Positions 9,021 through 17,022 of a DNA stretch of 64,000 bases are shown here, piece after piece. The stretch comes from Thermococcus sp. CX2. Its GTDB lineage: Archaea; Methanobacteriota_B; Thermococci; Thermococcales; Thermococcaceae. Location: the NCBI RefSeq assembly GCF_012027555.1, contig NZ_SNUQ01000002.1, positions 310,001-374,000 on the forward strand, written 5' to 3'. Under the pieces are notes generated by a model that was not told where the DNA came from, searched no databases, and saw only the letters and a list, made by a program, of their open reading frames with translations. Position 1 is the stretch's first letter; each line of letters opens with the position of its first letter. Position numbers and translations under genes: made by a program.

Positions 9021-9126
9021 ACTCACCACCCGGGGGTAGCTCTATGGGTAGATATAAATATCTTGTCGAAATAGAATATAGCCCGCTACCAATGCCTATA
9101 TAGAGCTAAATAGAATAAAGAGAAAG

Positions 9127-10767
9127 TCAGGACTCAACCTTGACGGGCTCAACCTCAATGCTCCCATCGGCAGCCATGAAGAGCCTCGTATAGTGGTCGA
9201 AGCCGCCCTCGTCTGGAGCGGCGTAAAGGGGAGCTCCCGCAGCGCCAGTCACTATGAAGTGGACGCCGTCGATGGTTCCGTTCCAGAACATGTGTATGTG
9301 GCTGAAGATTCCGAAGGCGTTGTACTCCCTCATGAGCTCAAGGAGCCTCTTTCCGTCGCTCGGATCCATACCGTGGTCTTCACCGGGTCTTGGATCAACG
9401 GGCGGGGCGTGCATGATCATAACGGGCCTCTTGCCCATTTCCTTGGCCCTCTCCAGCTCATCCTGGAGCCAGGCCCACTGCTCGTCGCTCAGGCGGTAGT
9501 CGTTCTCGATGTTGTTCATGAAGATGTAGTAGTAATCGCCGAGGGCAAAGGAGTAATCTGTCGGGCCGAAGAGCTGGTGATAAACGTTTATTCCCTCTCC
9601 CCGGTACTCGTGGTTGCCCGGAGCAACGAATACCGGCTTGTTCCACTTCCACTCCTTGAGCAAAGCCGCCCACTGGTCGACGGTTCCCGAATAGACGAGA
9701 TCGCCGCCATCTATGACGAAAACGGCATCTTCGTTGTTTATCCCATCCCTTATCTTAAGGAACACCTCCGGAACTTCGGTGCCTCCATCCGACCTGTGGT
9801 CGCCGAAGGCTATTATCTTGTAATCGCCGAGATCCTTGGGAACCAGGCTGAAGGAATCGGAACTGGTTGTGAGCTTCACCCAGGTCTCGCCAGTCTCCGC
9901 ACCCTGGGGGAGCTGGATAACCGCCGGGTTGATGTTCTCCACTACATAGGTTAGCTCGACGCCCTTCGAGTCCTTGACCTCAACGCTCACGTTGAAGCCA
10001 AGGGCATGGATATAAACGGTGGAGCCGTTCACTAGGCTTATGAAGCCTCCCTTAACGGTAACGTTTTCACCATCAACAACGCGCCAGTAGTAGATGAATG
10101 GCTCCATCGTCTTGAAGGAGCTTAGATACCAGTGCTCACCCTCATCTGGAATCCCGTTCCAGTCGTTGTCACCTATGACCTTAACCACAACTCCCTCAAA
10201 GTCACCCATCCTGAGGACATCGTCCGTCCTAACACTTCCGCCGTTCTTGAGCTCCATGGCGTACTCCAGTGCGGCACCAACACCGGCCTTGCTCGTTCCA
10301 GTAAAGACGTAATAGGCTTTCCCGTCCTGGTTGAAGACAGCGAAGATGCCCTTATCCTTGCCGACGAACTTGATACCGAGCTTGTAGATGATGTAGCCGA
10401 AGTAGTCGTTGACGGTTATCAGAATCGGCTTGCCCCTGAGAACTTCCCTTCCGTCGGCGGGGGAGAGTATCGCGACTCCACCGTCATAATCCTTGGCCGG
10501 AAGGATTTGAGCGTTCGGGAAGTAGTGCCTGGCCAAATCCTCGTAGCCCTCGCTGACGTAGACCTTCGAGACTTCACCCGCTATCTTGTACCACTCAGCC
10601 AGAACCTGGCCCTTCTCGTAGCTTCCAAAGTCTATGGCACCTGTGGGGGTAGAACTGGTCGAAGTCGGAGACGTTGACGTTTCAGTGGTTCCATCAGAGC
10701 TTATGCACCCCGAGAGAAGCACCATAAAGACGAGTACAATGGCCAAAACTGCCGTGCCTTTTCGCAT
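9127..10767 (-). CDS. Lipoprotein metallophosphoesterase (calcineurin-like)
   Basis: The 546-residue protein begins with a lipoprotein signal: MRKGTAVLAIVLVFMVLLSG then Cys, followed by a Ser/Thr-rich linker. It is therefore anchored by lipid outside the membrane. The middle region has beta-rich sequence. The last ~250 residues are a dinuclear metallophosphoesterase domain with FGDHRSDGG, VIDGGDLVYSG, APGNHEYRG, IMHAPP and GIFSHIHMFWNG in the proper order. It probably hydrolyses extracellular phosphate esters; the substrate is unknown. The open frame continues 120 codons upstream across the divergent cupin gene, but the lipobox and the promoter at about 10.8 kb fix the start at 10767. Confidence 0.88.
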   Translation of the reverse strand: MRKGTAVLAIVLVFMVLLSGCISSDGTTETSTSPTSTSSTPTGAIDFGSYEKGQVLAEWYKIAGEVSKVYVSEGYEDLARHYFPNAQILPAKDYDGGVAILSPADGREVLRGKPILITVNDYFGYIIYKLGIKFVGKDKGIFAVFNQDGKAYYVFTGTSKAGVGAALEYAMELKNGGSVRTDDVLRMGDFEGVVVKVIGDNDWNGIPDEGEHWYLSSFKTMEPFIYYWRVVDGENVTVKGGFISLVNGSTVYIHALGFNVSVEVKDSKGVELTYVVENINPAVIQLPQGAETGETWVKLTTSSDSFSLVPKDLGDYKIIAFGDHRSDGGTEVPEVFLKIRDGINNEDAVFVIDGGDLVYSGTVDQWAALLKEWKWNKPVFVAPGNHEYRGEGINVYHQLFGPTDYSFALGDYYYIFMNNIENDYRLSDEQWAWLQDELERAKEMGKRPVMIMHAPPVDPRPGEDHGMDPSDGKRLLELMREYNAFGIFSHIHMFWNGTIDGVHFIVTGAAGAPLYAAPDEGGFDHYTRLFMAADGSIEVEPVKVES

Positions 10768-10857
10768 AGGTTTCACCAGGAAATGATGGTAAATAAGGCT
10801 TAAAGCACTTTTCATCACCTTTAAATATGCCAACGTCGAAATTCCTTCGGTGATACC

Positions 10858-11214
10858 ATGTTCGTCGGCCACTACACCGAAGTTCCCGAGAAGGACACCG
10901 GTTTTGAGGGAGTAACAATTCGGTGGCTCGTTTCTCCAAAGCTTGGAGCTAAGAACTTCGCGATGCGCTACTTCGTCCTCAAGAAGGGCGCCGAGATACC
11001 CCTCCACAGCCACGACTGGGAGCACGAGATATTCATCCTGAGGGGCGAAGGGATAATAACCAATGGAAAAGAGGAGCACCACGTCAAGGCTGGAAGCTTC
11101 CTCTACGTCCCGCCCAACGAGCCCCACGGCTACAAGGCCCTGAGCGAGACCTTTGAGTTCCTCTGCCTAATCCCAGCGAAGAGAGAGGCCATTCCAGACG
11201 ACGAATGGGCCTAG
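10858..11214 (+). CDS. Cupin-fold protein
   Basis: The 118-residue single cupin has metal-binding motif 1 as PLHSHDWEHEIFILRGEG (two His, one Glu spaced as G-x5-H-x-H-x3,4-E) and motif 2 as PPNEPHGYKAL (final His). The protein is a small beta barrel, probably holding a metal. Single-cupin proteins of this size range from sugar isomerases to sensors, and no substrate can be assigned. GGTGATACC precedes the ATG, and a TATA box (TTTAAATAT) lies about 28 bases upstream. It is divergent from the phosphoesterase and convergent with the signal peptidase gene, whose stop it overlaps. Confidence 0.83.
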   Translation: MFVGHYTEVPEKDTGFEGVTIRWLVSPKLGAKNFAMRYFVLKKGAEIPLHSHDWEHEIFILRGEGIITNGKEEHHVKAGSFLYVPPNEPHGYKALSETFEFLCLIPAKREAIPDDEWA

Positions 11215-11771
11215 CGCCGCTTGTAGTGATGGACTTTTATTTTCTTTTTCCTGATTGCCAGGAGGTCGGCTTTTTTAGACTTTGGACGGATTAAGGGTTC
11301 TTCGATGAGCGCCCAGGCGAAATCATAGGCGAGAGACGCAATGACGACCAGGAGAAGGGCGAGCACCAGGAAGGGCGTGTAGTACCAGATAACCCCAACC
11401 TTCGGGATGACTATCAGGGGCTTGCCTATGACCTGATCGGGGTAAACGTACCAAGAGTCAAAGCGCTTGCGATTGTCGCCCTTGGTCAGATAGTACATCC
11501 TCCCATAAGAGTCTTCATTAATGGTCACAACCCTGTGGAGTATGCGATACGTCGAATTGCCCACCTGAACCTCGTAGAGGATTACATCCCCCACATGGAT
11601 ATCCTTGCTTGGATAGGTTATCACCAGAGAATTCGGCTTAATAGTAGGCTCCATCGAATCCGTGAGAACGACAACGTACTGAAAGCCAAAGATAAACTTG
11701 AGAACAACGATGATAAGGACAAAGAGGAGAAGGAATACGGAAATCCAATCGCTGAGGCGTTTCTTCCTCAT
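11211..11771 (-). CDS. Signal peptidase I, ER type (SipW-like), partner of the adjacent secreted protein
   Basis: The 186-residue protein has a first membrane helix (residues about 11-33), the catalytic-serine box TDSMEPTI, the histidine box YRILHRVV, the conserved KGDNRKR box, a second helix near residues 131-151 and a very basic C-terminal tail. This is the Ser/His signal peptidase architecture shared by archaeal and Bacillus SipW enzymes. It lies 20 bases downstream of the gene for a small secreted beta protein, on the same strand, and differs clearly from the signal peptidase at the start of the window. A dedicated role in processing that neighbour is inferred from this context. Confidence 0.85.
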   Translation of the reverse strand: MRKKRLSDWISVFLLLFVLIIVVLKFIFGFQYVVVLTDSMEPTIKPNSLVITYPSKDIHVGDVILYEVQVGNSTYRILHRVVTINEDSYGRMYYLTKGDNRKRFDSWYVYPDQVIGKPLIVIPKVGVIWYYTPFLVLALLLVVIASLAYDFAWALIEEPLIRPKSKKADLLAIRKKKIKVHHYKRR

Positions 11772-11791
11772 AGCTTCACCAGATCAATGGT

Positions 11792-12217
11792 TCACGGGCC
11801 CTCGTAGACGACGTAGATACTGTCGAACTCGTCGAGGCCAAGTTTGCCATCATTGTTCGGGTCATTAACTAAGGTAAGCGGCACGTTTGTAAAGGAAGTT
11901 GTACTACCATCGAGGTTTATGGTGGCCATGGCAATGAGGGTGGTGTCACTGTATATCTTAACGTAGAGGGTGCCGCCAGCAGTGTTGGCGATAGTGGTCG
12001 CAGCTATATCAACGTTGATGCTATCAACATAATCAAGGTTCGTGTCAAGGTTCCAGCTAACGGTAGCGCCGGTAACCTCACTGGAAACGATTTCGTTTCC
12101 CTGGCCAAGGTCCTGAACAGTGACAGTTATTGTCGGAACAGCAAGTGCGGTGCCAACCAGCGCGAGGACAAGGGCCAACGCGAGTGGAATTAACCTCTTC
12201 TTATTGGTCCTCCTCAT
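11792..12217 (-). CDS. Small secreted beta-rich protein with EF-hand loop (TasA-like pilin candidate)
   Basis: The 141-residue protein has a Sec signal: a basic start (MRRTNKKR), a leucine/alanine core and a likely cleavage at ALA before VPTITV. The mature part of about 115 residues is threonine- and valine-rich, with alternating beta-strand patterns and no cysteine. Near the C-terminus the loop DPNNDGKLGLDE fits the EF-hand calcium loop exactly (positions 1, 3, 5, G6, I/L8, E12). Size, composition and the adjoining SipW-like peptidase recall TasA/camelysin-type fibre subunits and the TasA-related bundling pilins known in archaea. This assignment is an inference. A strong promoter and a good ribosome site suggest high expression. 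Confidence 0.7.
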   Translation of the reverse strand: MRRTNKKRLIPLALALVLALVGTALAVPTITVTVQDLGQGNEIVSSEVTGATVSWNLDTNLDYVDSINVDIAATTIANTAGGTLYVKIYSDTTLIAMATINLDGSTTSFTNVPLTLVNDPNNDGKLGLDEFDSIYVVYEGP

Positions 12218-12280
12218 TGGATTCCACCCCGTGACTAGAGCCTTATGACTAAAGCGTTGTACTTACTGGTTGAATCGGGA

Positions 12281-12295
12281 ATATAAATAGTTTTC
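12281..12295 (-). promoter_or_regulatory. Strong BRE/TATA promoter of the TasA-like/signal peptidase operon
   Basis: On the minus strand GAAAA is followed by CTATTTATAT, a near-consensus archaeal BRE plus TATA box. Transcription would start near 12260, leaving a leader of roughly 40 bases with GGGGTGG just before the ATG at 12217. Confidence 0.65.
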
Positions 12296-12403
12296 TAAAA
12301 CAAACCATGTTGGTTCACTGTAAAACATTGGAAGTTCTACAAATGAACTACGAATTCATTATTTATCCCACAATTAATGTTGTAGATTTCACAAAAGGAG
12401 CGC

Positions 12404-13681
12404 TCAGTGGAAAACAATGCCCTTTAGGTATGTGGAGCCCGCCCACTCCACGCGGGCACTCACCAGTTCACCCGGAGTTCCCTCGTCGAGGATTATGTCC
12501 TTGTAGTTGAAGGTTCTCCCCTCAACTCCCCCCTTCTTTCCGGCTCCGTGAACCAGAACCTCGACCGTCTTCCCCAGGTAGTCCTGGTTTATCTCGTAGG
12601 CTATCTGGAGCCTGAGCCTGTGGAGCAGCCTGGAACGTTCCTTGACCTTCCAGCCAGGGAGCTGCTTCCATTTGGCGGCTATAGTTCCGGGTCTCGGCGA
12701 ATAGCGGGAGACGTTTATCTTGTCGGGCCTAACCCTCTTGACCAGCTCGACCGTGTTCTGGAATGCATCCTCTGTCTCCCCAGGAAAGCCGACTATTATG
12801 TCCGTGTTAAGGTTCAGCCCGGGAATCTTCCTTCTGAATTCGTTAACTATCTCCTCGAACTCTTCCACCGTGTAAGTGCGCCCCATCTTCCTCAGTATCT
12901 CATCGTCGCCGCTCTGGACAGGCAGGTGGAGGAACTTGTAGACCTTCTCGTCCTGATAGGCCTCAATCAGCTCGTCGAGGAACTTTATCGCATGGTTCGG
13001 GTTCATCATGCCGACCCTTATCCTGAACTCGCCTTCTATAGAAGTAATCTCGTCGAGGAGTTCAGCTAAGTTCGTTCCGATGTCGAAGCCGTAGCAGCCC
13101 GTATCTTCGCTCGAGAGCTGTATCTCCCTATAGCCCCTCGCCAAAGCTTCCTTAACCCACTTGACTATTAGCTCAGGCTTGTAGCTCTTAAGAACGCCAC
13201 GAGCAAAGCGCGTTGCACAGTAGGTGCACGCGTTGAGGCAGCCCTCGCTTATCGGGACAACGAAGGCGACGCCGTTCTTCCACAGTCTTGGAAGCTCAAG
13301 CTTGTCGATGCTCCTCTCACGCCAACCCTCGACGCTGATTAACTTCCCGCCGCGCTCGGCAATCTCTATCGCCTCGGCTACTCTGTCTATGCTCTTGACG
13401 CCGAGCATTCCGGAGACGCGTTCGTCTATTATGTCAGGATTAACATGAGGCAGGCAACCGGTTACAATAACCCTCTTTCCGGAGTTTATCAGCTCCCTGA
13501 TGCGCTCCCTCATGTGCTTCTCAGTGGGGTCTTTGACGGCGCAGGTGTTCACGACGACGTAGTCGGCACTTTCCGGAGTCTCCACTAACTCGTAGCCTGC
13601 CCTAAGGAGGATTGCCTCCATTATCTCCGCGTCCGCTTTGTTCCTGGTGCAGCCGTAGGTCTCGATGTGAACCTTGATCAT
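12404..13681 (-). CDS. tRNA t6A37 methylthiotransferase (MtaB/CDKAL1 type)
   Basis: The 425-residue protein has the three-domain methylthiotransferase layout. The N-terminal UPF0004 domain has its cluster cysteines in ETYGCTRNKAD, NTCAVKDPTEKH and TGCLPHVNPD. The radical SAM domain has CLNACTYC (CX3CX2C), and a C-terminal TRAM RNA-binding domain spans about the last 60 residues. Such enzymes add a methylthio group to t6A at position 37 of ANN-decoding tRNAs. The opening ETYGCTRNKAD and the overall size fit the archaeal/eukaryotic CDKAL1 branch rather than bacterial MiaB. It is monocistronic, with a TTTAAA element upstream. Confidence 0.9.
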   Translation of the reverse strand: MIKVHIETYGCTRNKADAEIMEAILLRAGYELVETPESADYVVVNTCAVKDPTEKHMRERIRELINSGKRVIVTGCLPHVNPDIIDERVSGMLGVKSIDRVAEAIEIAERGGKLISVEGWRERSIDKLELPRLWKNGVAFVVPISEGCLNACTYCATRFARGVLKSYKPELIVKWVKEALARGYREIQLSSEDTGCYGFDIGTNLAELLDEITSIEGEFRIRVGMMNPNHAIKFLDELIEAYQDEKVYKFLHLPVQSGDDEILRKMGRTYTVEEFEEIVNEFRRKIPGLNLNTDIIVGFPGETEDAFQNTVELVKRVRPDKINVSRYSPRPGTIAAKWKQLPGWKVKERSRLLHRLRLQIAYEINQDYLGKTVEVLVHGAGKKGGVEGRTFNYKDIILDEGTPGELVSARVEWAGSTYLKGIVFH

Positions 13682-13795
13682 CGCACTCGCCTGGACTTGG
13701 GGGTTTAAAAAGCATGCTGGTCAGGTCTGGGGATTATGAAGGATCAAAAAGCACGACCAATAAGCGGGTTCAATAATAATAAGAGGGAAAGGAAA

Positions 13796-14008
13796 TCAAA
13801 TAACTTCTCCAAAAGCGAACTTCCTCTTGACTGAGTTAATGACAATCTCAACCTCGTCGCCGACCTGAGTGTTCGGGACGAAGATAACGAAGCCCTTTAT
13901 CTTGGCGATACCATCGCCACCCTTTCCAAGGCTCTCGATCCTAACTCTATACCTTTCTCCAACCTTAACAGGGGCTTCGTAGCCACCGCCAAATGCATCT
14001 CCATACAT
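13796..14008 (-). CDS. Single TRAM-domain RNA-binding protein
   Basis: The 70-residue protein begins [20 protein letters not shown] and is essentially a lone TRAM barrel, with the signature [31 protein letters not shown]. Stand-alone TRAM proteins in archaea act as RNA chaperones and are often cold-responsive. I chose the ATG at 14008; a GTG at 14065 would add 19 residues but lies at the predicted transcription start. The leader contains a marked hairpin. Confidence 0.82.
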   Translation of the reverse strand: MYGDAFGGGYEAPVKVGERYRVRIESLGKGGDGIAKIKGFVIFVPNTQVGDEVEIVINSVKRKFAFGEVI

Positions 14009-14037
14009 ATCTAACACCAACTCTTTCAACTTTCGGG

Positions 14038-14063
14038 GCTCTTCGGAAGGGCTCCAGAAGAGC
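14038..14063 (-). promoter_or_regulatory. Hairpin at the 5' end of the TRAM-protein mRNA
   Basis: The arms GCTCTTC and GAAGAGC pair around a 12-base centre that can add GGA/TCC pairs. The TATA box on the minus strand (TTTATAAAG, 14087-14095) puts the transcript start near 14065, so the hairpin would form at the very 5' end of the mRNA, about 30 bases before the start codon. A regulatory role is inference. Confidence 0.45.
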
Positions 14064-14196
14064 ACCGAGCCTAGTTAGTTTGAGGCTTTATAAACCTTTG
14101 GGAAGTTTCAGCGAGTTACCTTTCTCAAATAAGTAAACAAAAATATTTGAGACGTCAAAAAGGGCTGAAAAAAGTGAGATTTTGACCGAAAATTCC

Positions 14197-14213
14197 GTTT
14201 TAAACCTCAGGTT
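14197..14213 (+). promoter_or_regulatory. Extended SurR-type operator upstream of frhA
   Basis: The 17 bases read GTT-tta-AAC-ctcag-GTT, an exact match to GTTn3AACn5GTT, the extended motif of the Thermococcales redox regulator SurR. The site lies just upstream of a TATA-like element (CTTTTATCC, about 14223-14231), the arrangement expected for activation. Confidence 0.7.
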
Positions 14214-14284
14214 CAGAAAACGCTTTTATCCAGAAGCCTCTTAAGATAAAATGGGTGAAGTGAATTTCATCGGGAGGTGATAGT

Positions 14285-15463
14285 TTGGGCGAGATTACCC
14301 TCAACAAGGTCTGCCGCATCGCCGGCGAGGCGAAGCTCGTGCTGTATGAAGAAGACGGAACAGTTCAAGATGCACTCTTCATCGCCACTGCTCCAGTTAG
14401 GGGTTTTGAGAAGCTCGTTGTGGGCAAGAATCCACTTTTCGCCGTCGAGGCTGTCATGAGGATTTGCGGTCTTTGTCATGCATCCCACGGTATAGCGACG
14501 AGCGAGGCCATAGAAAATGCCATCGGAATAACCCCGCCAAGAAACGGAATCCTAATGAGAGAAGCCCTCGGCCTTGTGAACAGGATTCAGAGCCACATAC
14601 TTGAGTTCCTCATGGTGGCCGGAGACCTGCTAATCGAGAGTAAACGGGAGGAAGTTCTGTTCCAGCTCATGGACTTCCACGCCAAGATCAGCGACTACCT
14701 TCTCAAGCTTGGTGGAGCTGCGACTCATCCCCCGAATCTAACGGTGGGAGGAATGTTCTCCGTCCCCAAGTGGAGCGTTTTCAACAACCTCAAGGCACGT
14801 CTTCCAGGACTGATGGAGCAGTGGGAGGGAATAGCCCACCTGCTGACCGATGAGGACATCCAGACGGAAATCGCCGATGAACTCAGGGAAAAGCGCGCCG
14901 AGAGTGAATGCCTCGCCAGCAGCCTGTTCTACGGGGACAGGTTCAACATAAACGCTGAGAAAATCGAAGCCATGCCCTATTATGAATACAGAAAGGAGAA
15001 CCCGTACTCAAAGGAATCCACCACACTCATAGCCTTCTACGGCAAGGAAAAGGTGGAAGCCGGCCCAAGGGCGAGGATGAAGGTGTACAGGGAGTTCAAT
15101 GACTCATCCCTCTACGGCCTTCACACCGCGAGGGTTCAAGATACAACACTGGCCCTTAGGAGGCTCGGAGAAATCCTCGACTGCATAAAAATGGACGAGC
15201 CGTTCAGAACGAAGAACATAGTCTTCGGGCCGGGCAAGGGTGTTGGAGTCTACGAGGCGCCAAGGGGAACGCTCATCCACTTCATCGAGCTTGGAGACGA
15301 AGGCAGGGTGATATCCTCCAAGATAATCGTCCCCACCATGTTCAACATACCTGTCATGGAAGATGTGGCCAAGGGACTGAGCGTTAAAGCGGCCGAGGCC
15401 GCTATGCGCCTCTATGATCCGTGTATTCCATGTACGACCCACGTTGTGAGGTTGGGGGGATGA
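14285..15463 (+). CDS. frhA: FrhA-type [NiFe]-hydrogenase large subunit (group 3)
   Basis: The 392-residue protein carries both nickel-iron ligand motifs: RICGLCHASH near residue 60 and DPCIPCTTH close to the C-terminus. A six-residue tail (VVRLGG) after the final histidine is probably removed by a maturation protease. Together with the following two genes it forms a soluble hydrogenase related to the F420-reducing enzymes. Related FrhAGB in T. onnurineus has been reported to pass electrons to thioredoxin reductase. Translation appears to begin at a TTG at 14285, because GGGAGGTGA ends a few bases before it and no ATG is available. No frhD-like protease gene is nearby. Confidence 0.9.
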   Translation: MGEITLNKVCRIAGEAKLVLYEEDGTVQDALFIATAPVRGFEKLVVGKNPLFAVEAVMRICGLCHASHGIATSEAIENAIGITPPRNGILMREALGLVNRIQSHILEFLMVAGDLLIESKREEVLFQLMDFHAKISDYLLKLGGAATHPPNLTVGGMFSVPKWSVFNNLKARLPGLMEQWEGIAHLLTDEDIQTEIADELREKRAESECLASSLFYGDRFNINAEKIEAMPYYEYRKENPYSKESTTLIAFYGKEKVEAGPRARMKVYREFNDSSLYGLHTARVQDTTLALRRLGEILDCIKMDEPFRTKNIVFGPGKGVGVYEAPRGTLIHFIELGDEGRVISSKIIVPTMFNIPVMEDVAKGLSVKAAEAAMRLYDPCIPCTTHVVRLGG

Positions 15464-16143
15464 GTATGGGGAAACTCAAGGTTCTTCACGTTGATATAGG
15501 CGGCTGTGAAGGCTGCAACGTCAGCATCATCCGCGCGTACCCAAAGCTCATGGACTTGATAGAGCTCGACATATCCTACCTGCGGAAGGAAGAGTATAAG
15601 CTCGACGAGTACGACGTGGCGATAATAACAGGCGGAGCCTGCATGAATGAGCCAAGGATTCTTGAGGAACTGAAGGAGATAAGGGAGAAGGCCCACACGG
15701 TGGTGGCCTTCGGTTCGTGTGCAACCTTTAGTGGAATATTACGCTTCTGTCGCGGCGGGCAGGAGCCAAGGGCTGACCACAGGAACTTCCAGCCCATAAA
15801 CAGCGTGATTAAAGTTGATTACTCCATCCCGGGCTGCCCGCCGACGCCGCAGATGCTCCAGTCCTTCTTCAAGTTCTACATCAACGGCGACGAGAAGCGT
15901 CTGAGACTGTTCAAGGTAAGCGCCGACATAAAGAAGCTGAGCGGCTTCGACCTGATAGACGACATAGTACTTACGGGCCTCTGCATAGGTTGCGGTGCCT
16001 GTGAACTATCGTGCCCGACCAACGCCATCAAGCTGATAGACAAGAGGCCGAACCTCGTTCAGGAGAAGTGCATCCGCTGCGGCACCTGCTATATAAGGTG
16101 CCCACGTGCCTCACAGATTCTGTGCATGGGTGGTGCGAAATGA
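15460..16143 (+). CDS. frhG: FrhG-type hydrogenase small subunit with 2x[4Fe-4S] domain
   Basis: The protein has about 227 residues. The N-terminal domain holds the proximal-cluster motif GGCEGCN, then GGACMNEP, FGSCATF and PGCPPTP. The C-terminus is a two-cluster ferredoxin domain, CIGCGACELSCPTNAI and CIRCGTCYIRCPRAS. This is the FrhG arrangement, which wires the NiFe subunit to the flavin subunit. The ATG at 15460 overlaps the frhA stop (ATGA); the ATG at 15466 is better spaced from GGTTGGGGGG and may be used instead. An isolated 39-base upstream extension of the frame is inside frhA. Confidence 0.9.
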   Translation: MSMGKLKVLHVDIGGCEGCNVSIIRAYPKLMDLIELDISYLRKEEYKLDEYDVAIITGGACMNEPRILEELKEIREKAHTVVAFGSCATFSGILRFCRGGQEPRADHRNFQPINSVIKVDYSIPGCPPTPQMLQSFFKFYINGDEKRLRLFKVSADIKKLSGFDLIDDIVLTGLCIGCGACELSCPTNAIKLIDKRPNLVQEKCIRCGTCYIRCPRASQILCMGGAK

Positions 16144-16970
16144 TGAGCGTTACAGACAACCTTTTGGGAAACGTCTTTGGGATTTACCTCGCGCGGGCAA
16201 CCGATGAGGAAATCCTCAAAAGAAAGGTTGCCAGCGGCGGCGCGGTTACAGCTCTTCTAGCCTACGCCCTGGAGAAGGGCATCATAGATGGCGTTGTAAC
16301 GGCCAAAAGGACAGAGGGGCTGGAGGGTCAGGCGGTAGTTGCGAGGACGAGGGAGGAGCTCCTCGAAACTGCCGGAAACAAGTGGAGCATAGTGCCCTTT
16401 GCCTCCAGGATGAAGGCCAAGATAGAGGAGGAAGACCTAAAGAACGTTGCCGTGGTTTGCCTCCCCTGCCAGGCCCAGTTCTTTGGCCAGATGAGGGACT
16501 TCCCACTCCTGGAAAGCGACTTCGGGGAGAGGATAAAGTACATCGTCAGCCTCTTCTGCATAGGAACATTTGCATTCGAGGCCTTCCTCAACTACCTCAG
16601 GATGAAACATGGCATAATGGCCCAGGACATCAAGGACATAGCCCTTAAGGGAGACTTCCTCGAGATATACCACGGCGATTCGGTGCTCTCACTGCCGATA
16701 AAAGAGGTCTACTCGTACCTCCAAGCCGGCTGTCTGGTCTGTACGGACTACACTGGAACCTGGGGCGACATCTCGGCCGGCTTCGTGGAGAGCGAGAAGG
16801 GATGGACAGTCCTGATAACGCGCAACCTTAAGGCAGAAGAGCTCGTTAAGAGCGCCGAGAAGGACGGATACATAGAGCTACGCGACGGCTCTCACGTGAT
16901 AGGAGACGTTCTCAAAGCGGCCAGGGAAAAGCTCGCGAGGGCACAGAAGAACATGATGTATCTGCTATGA
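16140..16970 (+). CDS. frhB: FrhB-type flavin/FeS subunit
   Basis: The 276-residue protein resembles FrhB/FpoF, the FAD and [4Fe-4S] subunit that in methanogens reduces F420. Visible family features are KVASGGAVTALLAYAL near residue 35, CLPCQAQFFG, SLFCIGTFAFEAF and the CLVCTDYTGTWGDIS segment. Thermococcales are not known to use F420 for this, so the acceptor is probably another carrier, such as thioredoxin reductase as reported for T. onnurineus. The start ATG overlaps the frhG stop codon, and a second ATG follows directly. Confidence 0.88.
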   Translation: MMSVTDNLLGNVFGIYLARATDEEILKRKVASGGAVTALLAYALEKGIIDGVVTAKRTEGLEGQAVVARTREELLETAGNKWSIVPFASRMKAKIEEEDLKNVAVVCLPCQAQFFGQMRDFPLLESDFGERIKYIVSLFCIGTFAFEAFLNYLRMKHGIMAQDIKDIALKGDFLEIYHGDSVLSLPIKEVYSYLQAGCLVCTDYTGTWGDISAGFVESEKGWTVLITRNLKAEELVKSAEKDGYIELRDGSHVIGDVLKAAREKLARAQKNMMYLL

Positions 16971-17022
16971 GGGCAACTTTTTCATTTTATCATCTGGATT
17001 ATCCTTCTGGAAGGTGGTTGAG

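Noticed and set aside
10768-11127. N-terminal extension of the lipoprotein phosphoesterase by 120 codons
   Set aside because: It would cross the divergent cupin gene and its promoter, and place the lipobox in the middle of the protein.
12307-12510. A 67-codon plus-strand frame before the methylthiotransferase
   Set aside because: It runs antisense into the end of the methylthiotransferase gene and has no protein-like pattern or ribosome site.
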